From: Lamellibrachia satsuma
Taxonomy: Eukaryota; Annelida; Polychaeta; Sabellida; Siboglinidae
Length of the DNA: 64,000 nt
Assembly: GCA_033239005.1 (NCBI GenBank)
Contig: BSQZ01000004.1
Span: 13,214,007-13,278,006 of the forward strand
Reading direction: 5' to 3'
In this document: piece by piece, positions 33,169-45,700 of the stretch
Numbering within the stretch: the first letter of the stretch is position 1
How the letters are laid out: each line of letters begins with the position of its first letter
Translations under genes and position numbers: made by a program
The notes under the pieces: model-generated
Seen by the model: the letters and a program-made list of their open reading frames with translations, nothing else
Databases searched by the model: none
What the model was told of the DNA's origin: nothing

Positions 33169-33904
33169 GTAAGATGGTAGATTTTTTCGTCGTCTTTTGT
33201 GAAAATATTATCATTTTGCACAAAGTAGCGTCCTCGAGTTAGCGCCTTCATCATATACTCATTTCACAGAATGTTGGAAGTTTTACACTGACAAGTTTTA
33301 CGTTCTTGGCAATGACAGCGAACGTTTTATTCGTGTTGGAAGGAGTGCGTGGTCACTTGGCCGCCATATTTTCGGTGCTGACTTTGTAATTTTGAAATTG
33401 TCAGTTCTGTTAGTCATGTGTTAATTAGTTACTGATAAAAATTATGAACCTTTGTGACAAATGCCTGCTTGGAATTGAACACATTCTATCTATGTAGACT
33501 TTACGTGTTATGTTACTTGTTTTTTAACGTAAAATTTTATTTTAAAGTAAAGGAAACGTTTATCGTGGACTTCGTTGACCAGCACGTGGAATTTGTAAAG
33601 TCGTCTATTGTTATGAAGTATATATTTGTTGGCCAACCTGAGTTAATGCGAAGCTGCAGAATTTGTATTATTCATTGAGTAACTTTATTACATGATGCGC
33701 TTGCTGTTTATTTTTGAATGTCATTGATTAAATAACAAGCATGTTGTATTTTGGTTGCATGAATGATGGAACTCTGAATGATAACTTACATTTCTGAAGA
33801 TAATTTTATCAACATATAATTTTAATAGCGAGTACACGGTATAAAATCAGATTATTTAGAATAATTATATTAAAAATTATCACTGTTACAAAGGGAATAA
33901 ATAG

Positions 33905-34110
33905 GTCATCGCTAAAGTTGTGGCATTGCTGTAGCTATAGTATATAAGCTAAAGTTATGGCATTATCATAGCTTTAGCCAAGTAACCCCTGCTGACCGCA
34001 GGGGTTACTTATACACAAAATTAAATATGCTGTAACTTTAACCTAAATGTTAAAACTACGACAATGCCATACCTTCTTAGCCATTCCACATAAGGTAGCT
34101 AAAGTTACAT
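33905..34110. mobile_element. Foldback/MITE-like inverted repeat
   Basis: The centre is a perfect hairpin, AAGTAACCCCTGC-TGACC-GCAGGGGTTACTT (33980-34010). The outer arms, CTAAAGTTGTGGCATTGCTGTAG and complement-like CTACGACAATGCCATACC, extend the inverted symmetry to about 200 bp. Confidence 0.75.
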
Positions 34111-34309
34111 CGTTTTGTGTCGTACAATTAGCCACTCCATTACAAATAAGAACTTGAAACTCATATTTCATTGATTCTTCCACCCGCCATTTTCCTATTA
34201 AGGATGGATTATTATTATGGTTTATGACATTTAATTCCAAACGGGTGGAACAGGGTCAAACACATTTCTAGGGCTAACGTAAGAGTGGTTTATTTCATAA
34301 TTTTCTTTC

Positions 34310-34525
34310 TCTAGCATTAGTGAGTCGTCAACAGGTTTTTCCATGCATGAGATGTTTTACTTTGCCTGGCATAAACGCCAGGTAGAATGGACCAACACCT
34401 TTTAGTGTCTTCCAAAAGTGGGTTGAACGAAATTACCCAAACTTTGAAACAGTGGAGGTGGAATTGAACCACCGTCCTCTTGATCGACAGTCAAGTGCTC
34501 TAACCAATAGGCGGTTGCTCCCCTT
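34310..34525 (-). mobile_element. tRNA-derived SINE, subtype B, minus strand
   Basis: Minus-strand head GGGAGCAACCGCCTATTGG, then TTAGAGCACTTGACTGTCG, has A and B boxes (GGTTCAATTCC) and can nearly fold as a tRNA. The subtype B body follows. It is not counted as a functional tRNA gene because the SINE body continues directly. Confidence 0.82.
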
Positions 34526-35422
34526 TAGGTTTTTTCCGTACGTAACCTGTTGTGCCACTACGTGGTAAAATGGTAAACCAATGGGTGACAAAGCTTGGCG
34601 TCCCCTTTTGTAACAGCCTGGATACTCCACTGCTCTAGTGTATACTTATGTGGGGGAAACCTCTCAAAAGACGGAAAGAAATATTAGTTCATAAAGCAGA
34701 TTTTGTATTGTGGTGCTAAAAATCCAGTTACCATTCTTTTGCTTTCATCTTACATATCTGAGTATTTGTGACAGTGAATTGTTTAAAATGTAACAGCGAA
34801 TAAAGTTGACATGTGGTAATCATAATAAAATGCAGTTTTCAATTTCGTAAACTTCTTGAAACAGAATAAAAAAGCAAATTTGGATAAAACTGACCCTAAC
34901 CACTCACATCCCTATGGAAAGCCAATTATTGCAACCAGAAAAAAATACACCTAAAGGTTAAAATTTTTTGATAATCCAAGTGCACCATTGACCAACCAAC
35001 ATCACATTTTTTGGGACTAATTTTTTATGCATACAAAGCCCCTTAGCACCAACTACCTCAAACAATGGCCATTGAAGTGTTTAATAACGTATTGTACCTT
35101 TCACCTATGTATTAAACATGCCTCTTTTGTATATTTTTGCTGGTGACTGGTAGCAAATGGAGCATGACCATACCTATATAATTATTGGCAGCCAGTCACA
35201 ACATTGTATTTCTCATTGAGCAGTTGGCACGTGCACCTGTGTTCACACAATAAGGGGTCAGACTGTATAGAAGTTGTATGCCGACTGGTATACAAATGGG
35301 TTATGTTGTATCTTAAACACTACTCATCTTGTCTTGATAAAAAAAATTTACAGCATATTATGTCTATATATATATGAAAAATTCATTGATGACAATATTC
35401 AATTTGCAATATTACAGTCGTG

Positions 35423-36387
35423 TTAACCTGATGCACCCTGAACACCAAAATTTCGGTGTTGGGATGTAGTGTTCATATTGATCGCTATGTGGTGCCACGA
35501 TTGTTCGCTTTGGTTATGCTGTTGGTGCCCGGATGAAAACAACACATGTGCGGACGTTTTGAGCTGTTTGTCGAATCGATCCGTCAATTATTAGTATTTT
35601 TGCGAATTTTTTGAAAGTGAGCGATATTTTGTCAACGTTTTACGATTCATGGTTATGAAGATTATGAGCGGGCATTGCATCTGTTAGGTTTTACATCCGA
35701 TAATTCGGATGTAAATGACATTAGTAGCAGCCAAGGCAACAACATCGATGTGTCAATGATGTGTTTTTACTGTATTCATTGTCTTTTGACGTAACATTTG
35801 ACTCACATTTGCAGAATTACTGCATTTATATTCCTTGAATTTTTCTTTTCCATCAGTTATTATACTACAATACATGGTGTGCTCTGATATATATGTCAAT
35901 AGATTACATGTACCTATGAAACTTTCATTATTATGCATTTTGTGAACAGTTTTGTGTGCTTTATATGTATATATGCGATCAACCAAAATCATAGTACTTG
36001 CATGCTAATTGTAATATTTCACAGGTAAATGCAGACATTATTATAATTTCTCTTGCTGCTCATAGAGGACACGTAGGCCTACCTTGCAGTACCAAACTTG
36101 CATCATTTTGTGCTTTATTGTGTCCATGAGTGACAAAATAAAACTAGATTTCGTATTTAATTTTTCACTTTGCGATTGTTTACATATGCTAATTATATGC
36201 TAATTAGCCACAGTTAATCATAACATTGATAGTGTTATTACCATTGGTAAGATAAATATTCTGTGATTCAGAATATGTGTATATTGTAAGGGTTTTGACG
36301 AAGACTTTACGTCTTACAGTGCATTTCATAATCCCATGGGTTGAAACAAAATCAACTCCCCCAGAAATTCAGGGCTTATCAGGTTAA
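35423..36387 (+). mobile_element. TTAA-flanked, piggyBac-like non-autonomous element
   Basis: Both ends are TTAA followed inward by matching termini: CCTGATGCACCCTGAA on the left and, inverted, CCTGATAAGCCCTGAA on the right. Near the left end an open frame reads GYEDYERALHLLGFTSDNSD then VNDISSS, which resembles an acidic transposase N-terminus. The rest of the transposase is missing. Confidence 0.75.
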
Positions 36388-36591
36388 CCAGATACTCTTA
36401 GAAATGTTGATAGAGGTGGTTGTGTGGCAAATCTAATGAAAAATTGCATTCCTGTTTGTCAAAATATTTCTATTTATTTTAACAAACAATATATCAAATT
36501 GTGCAATGAAGTAGTTTGGCTGAACAAATGGTGATGTTTATGATAAAAAGTATGATTTTTATCATTAGTTTATACATTTTATTTTTTTCAG

Positions 36592-36730
36592 TGGACAGTG
36601 ACCAGAATGATGAGTGAGGTAGATGTGCATATAACTGTGGCTAAACTGTGATATCTCTTGTAGGCTACAGAGTCACTTGTACCATGTATATGGTGGTTGA
36701 GATGCGCTGAGTCTTCCTGATTAATTCACC
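36592..36730 (+). other. HUWE1: HUWE1 5' UTR on the first coding exon
   Basis: Acceptor atttttttcag precedes 139 nt of leader. It contains an upstream frame ATG ATG AGT GAG ... TGA (36607-36651). If exon 33095-33168 is spliced on, the ATG of the YY1 motif also opens a 13-codon upstream frame (MAACRVDSDQNDE) ending here. Confidence 0.7.
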
Positions 36731-36775
36731 ATGAAGATTGACAGAGCAAAATTGAAGAAAGCCACCACTGAGGTG
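36731..36775 (+). CDS. HUWE1: HUWE1 coding exon 1 (residues 1-15)
   Basis: [15 protein letters not shown] (human MKVDRTKLKKTPTEA). Donor GAGGTG/gtaagt, phase 0. The start context is TTCACCATGA. Confidence 0.96.
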
Positions 36776-39700
36776 GTAAGTGCTCTTGTTGTGTCTGTAA
36801 AATAAAACGCGTTATGCCTTTCTGTAATCATGAATGCAGGGCATTTGGAGATATAATGTGTTAATGGTGTATGTTGTCATCGCCATCAGCTATCTGTCAT
36901 GGTTGATTGTGTTAGGGTGTATTTGTGCCTTTGTTCGCATACAAATTGTTCAAAGGTAATGAGGCAGACTGTGTGTATGTGCAGAAATAGAGATAATTTG
37001 GAAATGGTTATTTTGGAGACTATCAAAGAAAAGGGATTTATTTGATAGTTTCGGATGCTGGCTCAGTACATCTTTTGTTTAGTCCTGTTGCCCCATGCAG
37101 TTTCATTGAATGAACATAATATTCTCATCAGTTTTTTTTTCTGGAGGCTGTCTGATAAAATATTCATTGTTAGATTAAACAATTTCGCAATGCTGTAGGT
37201 TGTCCTTATTGGCAATGCATTTGAGAATCCGTATGTTCTATTGCTATTGTTGAATAAGCAATAAAGGGTTGGCTAATTTGTGATGGAACAATGTACTACT
37301 GCGTTTTGGGGTGTGATATTGCATGTTCAAGCACGTTTATGCTGAATATGACATTGGAGGCTGAAGCATTGGGTATCTCCACACACACTAACTTAATGTG
37401 TGTTGTGGTCGTTGATACAATGCAATATTGATGGAGTGTTTCATCGTTGGATGGCTGTGTTATATCACAGTCCGTTCTGGTAGTCCCACTTCCTACAGTT
37501 GTTTTCAACACTTGGGGTTTCTTTCTGATGTAAAAAGCTTACTGCAAACCGAACATCTATGTTGTTGGTATGGTATATTTATATGTAATAAATTATTTTA
37601 TTTGTAATTTTATTTATCACTGCATTCGACTCTCTGATAGTCACACTTCCTACAGTTATACAGTAATATACACAAAGTACTGAAATGAGAATAAATACCT
37701 TAGTCCTCGGCAGTCTTCAGTAGTTTATTTGTAAATTAGTCATCCACTTGGCCGCTGTCAGTTTCTTATCAGTTTCATAAAGCTAAGTGCATTGTCGTTT
37801 CTCCAAACCACACTAGACATTGTTTGGTTTGATTGCTTGATTACTGGTACACAACATAAACATTGTATGTAATACTCAGGTTTGTAAGAAGTTTGATTAC
37901 AGAACTGATAGCTACGATAAAAGATCGGGAGTTTCTCTACGGGGGGGGGGGCTACAGTTATTTAGGTTGTTCCCTTATTTCAAGCTGGTTAGGAAAAAGT
38001 AAGTTGGCTAAGAGAAAACAATAACGTTTAGTGTCTGAAATCGGCAAAAAAAAATTACTGACCCAGTTTTTTTTTACTGGCACAGTTTTAATTTGAACCA
38101 ACCCAGGTGAGTTTGAACTGGCTTCCAAAAATGTATTTATGCAATCAACAACACAACACAGATATAGAGATATGAAAAGGCCAAATGAATGACGTTTATT
38201 GTGGGGATTAAGGGTAAGCCCACTTTTCAAAGAAATGTAAAACAAAGAAATGTGGGCTCCACAACCCAACGCCAGGCTGACTACGCCCCATGCGAGCCTC
38301 CTGGACGTCGGGTTCAATAGAGCCCACATTTCACCACAAAGCAGTAGCAGTATTCCTAGAACAAATAAAAGAAACAATGGCATTACTATTGTTATGGAAC
38401 ACCCTTAAACCAAATAGCATAATGCCCTACATGCTATCACGCAGTCTATGAATACAACTACCTGCTTAAAAATACACTAGCTCTAACTGGAATAACTACA
38501 AAGGTGGGGCCAATTCGCTACACGAACAGTTCTAAAATCCAAGGTGGAAGGGAAGCGAGCTGCGTCCCAGCGTTAAAACCCGTGAACACTTCTGGGAGAG
38601 CCAAAACTCCCATGTCCACTATCGCAATCAAAAAATGGGAAAGCTTTGAGACATGAACACCCCACTTCCACCAAAGATTTTCAAAGCGCATCCACTCCGT
38701 ATGCTTTCACAAAACGAAGTGGCTAGTCCAAGTTTGAAATCTGTAGCGTCGCGCAGCTGGTGCGCGCTGATTGGTTCAAAATATGGAGGCAGCAAAGTGG
38801 GTCACAGAGCGCGTCACCCAGCTCTGCTGGATTAGCATAATAGAATAAATTAACAATGGACCAATCATTAATTGTGTGTGGTGTTGCTCGCATAAAAACC
38901 TATATGCAACATTGGCTGTGCCAATGTTGCATACTCCCATTTATGCAATCAACAACACAACACAGATATAGAGATATGAAAAGGCCAAATGAATGACGTT
39001 TATTGTGGGGATTAAGGTTATTGTCAATCAGATTGTCTGCCTTTTTAGTTTAAAAAATTATCCTTCAAAAATTGTCAGCCTCTTATTCCCCAAGATACTG
39101 ACATTAAATGTGAAGCATCCAATCCATGTTACAAATGCAAGATTAGTAAGTACGATAGTGTGCATCATTATACAGTCCAACCCAGCTGTGGCCGCCAGGA
39201 TGAATTGGCGGGTCAGGGCCGATAACTTGCACAATTTAGCTAACTGAATTGGCGGGAGCCTTACTTTCGAACACTGACGTTACCCCCATGACTAAGCAAT
39301 AAAATGTGTTAGACTGAGACCAGCAACTGACCTGAAAGCAGTGCCGCATTGGCAGGGAAATGATTTTTTATTAGCGGCAATTACTAATCAATTTGGAAAT
39401 TGATTAACAATTACTAATTTTGTGTAGCAATTTGTTTAGAAGTTTACTAGGACAAAAACATATATAAACACGATTTTAAACGATTGTAAATATTATGGCA
39501 AAATATGACATTTGACTTCGGTTTTTATTTGGAACAAAGTAACGTGACTAATGAAATCCAGGACATATGTAACATTGCAATTGTAAGATGGCAAAAATGA
39601 CCGGCTGAAGTTATGACAGCCATTAATTCAACTCTCTTAAGTCCTACACGCAGAGCACCACATTTCCACCAGATATCCATCAGTGGATTCTAGCTGCAAC

Positions 39701-42700
39701 CGCGGTTTGAAATCCACCTTCTTTTACCACTTTTCTGCCGTTGTAAAGTGAACAGCTTGTGGAATTCGTCTATTCGACACGAGGTTGTTAGACACCAATT
39801 TTGGTTGCTACAAATGCAACCTTGAACTGGGATTCCCCTTGAATTTGACATTTGTTTGTTTGTTCGCTACGACATGCGACTGTGCTGAATCCTCTTGCTG
39901 CCGTTTCGATGCTTTGACAGTTTCGTTCACACGTTGCCTCAGTTCACTCAGCTGTATAAATGAGTAGCTGGCTACAGACAGAGGTGGATATCTGAACGAA
40001 TAGTCTTCGCGCAATAATTGCAGCATGGCTGAATGCTTCCCAGAGAAGTCAAGATGGCTTTGGAATGAAGAGGTCTTCCAGGGGGTGAAGTGTAGATGCT
40101 CTGAACACTCCCAAGGACTTGATACTGCACTGTATAAGAACGTGCATTTTTTGTGTGTGATACGTATGTAATATCCACAGTTGATTAAAAACAACGCGTT
40201 TTTTAAATCATCAAAAGAATTGACTTTAGTCATTAGATTTGTTAAGATTAAAAATGTTGGATATCCAAAATAGTCAACAAAATAGTGTGGTCAATGCCAG
40301 TCATGGGCGTGACGTTCATCCTCGTACCGATCATTCCATTTACGCTTAAATTAATGTTTGACCAAACATTAAGTAATTTAATACTCTCGAGTATATTTGT
40401 CTTTTTTAGCGCCGAAGATATCTTTCACCATTTTTACTTGACGTAAAGCCAAGGCGTCCCTAGAAACTATGCGGATCGCACTATATTTTGGGGGGTTTTC
40501 CTGCCGAATATATATATAAACCGTGTGTGTATTTGCATCACCACAGATATAGTTGCTGCATTTTATTATATCTGAGAAAAAACCAGGGAATTGTCCATTT
40601 TTATTAGACATTTAAGTTTTATTGAATTGAATACCCAAGACCAAGCCCGTTTCAGGGGAAAACGCCACCAGCCGGTTGCGACCAGTTTGAGGCGCTGCCC
40701 ATGGCAGCCATTTACAGTTGGTTTAACTAATGATATGCCATATTGAGCTCCCGAATACTAAGGATTCTGACCGATTCATCTAACCATGAAAATCTAATGG
40801 TCTAACGCTTCGGGATCAAAATCTAGGATCTGGAAGCATGGGATCCCACTAAATTTATGATTGATGTTCAGAAGGAAGAAAACTTAGTTGTCAGAGGGAG
40901 CCACATGCAGTGATTTTAGTGCAAGCAGTAAACTGCTCCGTGGATGATTGTTTAGTGCTAGCAATAGGGAGTGAGAGCGATTGCTCTCATAAAAAATTAT
41001 GACCTGCATAATTTGCCACGATTATCGGGAAATGTAGGCTGGCACAAATGTTTAAATAAAATAATAGTATAATGCCAAATAAGATGCGTATAGGGTGGCA
41101 TTTTTTTTATCAAATAAATACATGTATATGGACGTTTATTCGGCACTGAAGAGTAGTTTGTCTGATGATTTCACAAAAACTGCACATAAAAGTTGCATAA
41201 ATGTTGCACATGAGTTGCAGTGGATACTTAGTAGGTTTGATTTTTCGGAAAATTTATTTGAAATGAGACTTGAATTGAGGAAAGACCATTATCTGCAGTC
41301 TACTTGTACACATATTTAGCATGGCACCTACAAACATAAGAGTTATGGAATCTTGCCATATTTAACAGGATTACTTATCAGTAAACATATTGTATAAATG
41401 TACATTTCTTTATCATGGTATACAGGAGAAAATTTTACTTCGGTTGTAATTGTTGCATTGATGTGTAATGTATTTTTTAAATAATTTCTCAAAATATTTA
41501 GTCCAGGTGTACACCTTTGCATTTCCTAATTTTACAAAGACCCTAGTGGATTTATTCATCTCATAGTCTACAGAGTAAGACATATTGTGAGACATGCCTA
41601 TGTTTCCCGTCCGATGTAACAAGGAAAACAAACCTGATGTAACCAGAATGTTTTATAAGAAATCTATTTAAAAGAACGTTGGATTGAAGGACAATTTTTT
41701 ACAAGTGACAATGAACTACTCATGCTTTGTGATTGTTAAATCATGTGTTTGTTTACAGCCGGCTGACTGCAGGGCATTGATCGACAAGATCAAGTCGTGC
41801 CACAGAAATGAACTTGTCACTCAGTTGAAGCAAGTGAAAAGTTGGTCTTTTGGCAAGGTATGTTGAACTAGCTTTAGTCTGCTTCAATTCAAGTCATCAT
41901 ACCAGTAGCTGTCAGTAGCGCCACCATTTAGTATAGTTTTAAGATGTAAAGGACTGTGACACATTAAATAGTGCACAGGTTACATATATGTCAAGCAGCA
42001 CAAAAGAAGCAGTGATACAGTGTTGCATCATCTAAGAAAGTCACACCTCTGATTACAGTATTAGATATCTCATCGTTTTAAAGATCCAATTAAATACTCA
42101 CTATTTTAACACGGCTTACAGCATTAATTTTAATTAGTTTTATCCTGTCATAATTAATTTGTATTATTTGTGTGCAGCACCATATAATATTGTTATTTGT
42201 TTTACTATGTTCATCACCATAAAATATCATCATATGGGCCATTCCACGGTTAATCGCATTACATTTTTACCATGATTTTTTTCTTTGCTAATGTGCTAGT
42301 TAAATGATGTACGTGAAAAAAAATTGAATTATTACGTTTCATTCTGTGAGTGCAAATGTTGGTTACTCTTGTTACAAAAAAGGACATGCCAAAATATGGT
42401 GTTATTTTAAATCCAGTAAAACTAAAACTCCTGTGAAAAAAATGGCTGTATATATTAGGTAACTATGTACCATTACAACGTAGCAGTTTTGGAATTGCAT
42501 AATTAATAAACTTTGTTAATAAAGTAAAACATTTGTGTGGGGAATGTGAATTCTTAGTCCGTTATAAAAACAATGGCTGCATATTTTATGTAGCTAAGAT
42601 ATCTAGGTGTCCTGACATGGCAGCAGTTTATGTAGCTAAGATATCTAGGTGTCCTGACATGGCAGCAGTTTATGTAGCTAAGATATCTAGGTGTCCTGAC

Positions 42701-45700
42701 ATGGCAGCAGTTTTGGAATTGTATAATTCACAAACAGTGGTTGTCAGATTAACAAGTTAATCGCATTACAGTTACTCACGTTACAATTTGTCCATTGCTA
42801 AGTTATAGCTAACATAATTGATTTTAGATGGGGAACCTTTGTTGAAAAAAACCACATAAATCTAAGTTGTATAAATTACAAAAAATTCATCAAGGTAGTT
42901 AGTCAATAACTATAAGTAAATAAAAAATTAGTGTAATATCAGTTTTTAGTTCCCTCAGTCACAACACTAATCTTTCAGTTATGTTCACTGTACAGTGGTA
43001 CCTGCCTTCAACGGGCGCTTCTGTATCCAAACAAAAGTGTCCCTACATTGCAGGTGTCCCCTCATCGCAGGGACAGGCATGTTTCATTGGAGGGTTCAGT
43101 ATTACTAGTACTACTACATGGTAGACATGTATCCAGACAACTATTAATAATTAAAACCTGCACATGTTGTATAATAAGGATATCAATGTGGTACTACAAA
43201 ATAAGCAAAACAAACAGCATTTAAAAAACCCACAAAAATTACATGTCTTACACAAATTGGTCAACTGGTCGCATAAGTGATGACACATCAGAAACATTTC
43301 CACACAAGATTGTCTGCCCGACTCCACTCGTAATGTCCGTCCTTTCTGAACGAATTCTAAAAATCTAACCGCACACAGAGGTCACATTAGCCTATGCAGC
43401 TTGGCCTGTATTCTAGAAGAAATTGCTGCATGTTGTAAGATTTCGGAAAACATCTCGGCTGTGACATTTCATAAATTTTTAAGGACTTGGAGAGATTTTT
43501 TCCAAGCTAAGATACTTTGTCACTAAGTCGTAAGTTATTTACGAAATTATGAAGATGTCGTCGCCAGCTGATGCGAATCGAAAATAATAAACTGGAGATG
43601 AGCAACCGGACACGTATATCAGTTGACAGATGCAGTGTGAAAGTTGATTAAACATTAAAAACAACGATAGGTACAATCGATAATTGTTTCACTTCATCAT
43701 TCAACCAGTGTCGAAGCATTGATTCAGGAATGCACATATCCCGTGCCACCTGATATTGGGATTCACTGTTTCATATGCGGGTGACCAATTCATATTTTTT
43801 GTGCACCGGTGTTGCCTCTCAACTGCGTTAAAACCTATTTCACTGATTCTTGTACAAGGGATACTTGTGGATTTCAAGTGCAATTGACAAGCCAAGTTGA
43901 TCTATGCAATTGCAAAACAAACATCACATTAACATGGTAAAACAGTCCGTACATTGAGAATGTGTCCCGACATAGCATGTGTCCGCTCGTTGGAGGGTCT
44001 GTTAAAGACAGGTACTACTGTATTCTAAAAAGCAGTAGAAAACTTTCATGTTTTTTGTTCATCAACATCAGGTTCATATAGGCCCTTAACCATTTTACAT
44101 CTCAAGAAATGCTTTCCCTCTGGTTTGGCCATTTCCAGCAATGTCCAGCTGGTCATCACTGATACCAAGTAGTCATTCTGATATGAGCATATATGCCAAT
44201 CACTTCTAGGAACAATGATTCTTTGTATTCAACAACACCAGTCTTGGGGATGCCACAGACCCACTGACCCCTGTTAGGATGAAAAGCACTGCATTGGAAT
44301 CAGTTGTGTTGTGGTGCACTGTCATATTCCAGGGATTGATATAGTGTCACATGATATAAGGGTTTACATTGCACTCATCTAGCAAAAACACAGTCCCAAG
44401 AAGACAAAGTTGTTAAACACTCTTTTGGGTGGTCATACTAGTAAAACAAGAACCATCTTCATCTTCATAATTTTATTTAATTCTGTATAAAATCAGCACA
44501 ACATTAATTCAAAATTCTTTCCTTCCTCTCTTTCTAGCCTACCTGTTCACTCTGATATATATCATGACATTTCTGGGGAAACGTTAAAAACGAGGGAAAG
44601 CGTTTTTTTTTCTTCAAAGGATGTAAAGGGGTCTTGAGATCCAGAACGGGGTGTTTTTGAGGAAAAGGGGTATATAAGTTAAATTAAATTCTCGTATTGC
44701 TGTTCGGTTCAAACCCCGTACAGCAGCGTAGAGCGACCAGGAGTTCTTCTTTAATCAACAGCAAAAACATTAAATTTTTATTTAACGTGCAGTAAATAAA
44801 TTATAGCATCAGTGGCAATAAAAAAGGGCACATTTTCAATTTTATTTTTATTCTATATCCAGGAAATTTATGTCTGTGGACATGTAAAGCATAAAATAAA
44901 AAAGTGTGGCCTTGGCTATCAGACAAAATTCCATTGAAGAAAATTTTTAGTGTTCATTGTGGAATGGCCCATGTAGATCTGTTGCAATAAACATTAAGTG
45001 AGTTTCAGTGTAAAATTAAATAAATCAATCTTTTATGGAAAAATTTTTGTTTCATTTTAAATAGAAATTTGTACATGATGTTAGATATCTTAAAAAAATC
45101 TTTATTGCAGTTTCAATTATTAAATTTCAGAATTGATGTTTAGTGCATTTTGTCCTGAAACTCTTCATTTGCCTCATTTGCAGTGTGAACTGTACCATTG
45201 GGCAGATGTTCTTGACATCTTCGATGACATCCTCGACGCTGCCTGTAACCGCGAGGGTGCCACCGATGGTGCCAGTGGCGAGCACCACTGGGCACTGTCA
45301 TGTGATCTGGAAGGGAACGAAACTGACAAGGAGCTGTTGTTGCAAGTCCTGCAGTTCACGGCGCTATTGATTGAGCACAGTTTCACGCGCCACCTCTACA
45401 GCTCGATGGAACACTTGACCACCCTGCTCGCGTCCAGCGATATGACCACCGTACTCGCTGTGCTTAATCTCCTCTATGTATTCAGGTCGGTTGCATTCAG
45501 ACTAGGCTATGTTAGTGTTTTCCATTAGCAATAAAGGGTTGGCTGATTTGTGATAGAACAGTGTGCTATTTTGGCTTATGTGTGTTGTGGTCATTTATAC
45601 AACGTGATATTGACGGAGTATTTCATCGTGTTATATCACTGTCCATTCTGGTTGTCCCACTTTCTAAACAAATTTTCAATGGTTTCTTTTTGATGCAAAA

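Larger units (their letters stand above)
33169..36591. other. HUWE1 5' UTR intron with transposon insertions
   Basis: No coding exon recognised. It contains a hairpin-type MITE (33905-34110), a SINE (34310-34525) and a TTAA-flanked element (35423-36387). The remainder is AT-rich. Confidence 0.55.
36776..41758. other. HUWE1 intron 1: first H/ACA-like copy and repeats
   Basis: Holds the H/ACA-like copy at 37375, a copy of the third intronic repeat (37738-37860), a ~0.72 kb segment flanked by ~78-bp direct repeats (38138-39016), a SINE (39885) and AT-rich filler. No coding exon. Confidence 0.6.
41858..45183. other. HUWE1 intron 2 with a tandem repeat and a pogo-like element
   Basis: Contains a 42-bp repeat (42571-42713) and a TA-flanked pogo-like transposon (42993-44020). 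The rest is AT-rich with no exon or RNA signature seen. Confidence 0.6.

Noticed and set aside
34430..34525. Possible tRNA gene on the minus strand
   Set aside because: A and B boxes are present, but the sequence continues into a SINE body shared with 6940-7190 and 16424-16690.
38653..38835. 60-codon frame in a GC-richer patch of HUWE1 intron 1
   Set aside because: Lies inside the insert between the 78-bp direct repeats; no splice sites or homology.
43701..43895. 64-codon minus-strand frame ([11 protein letters not shown]...) as a gene
   Set aside because: The helix-turn-helix similarity is in a different frame of the same strand; this frame has no match and lies inside the pogo-like element.
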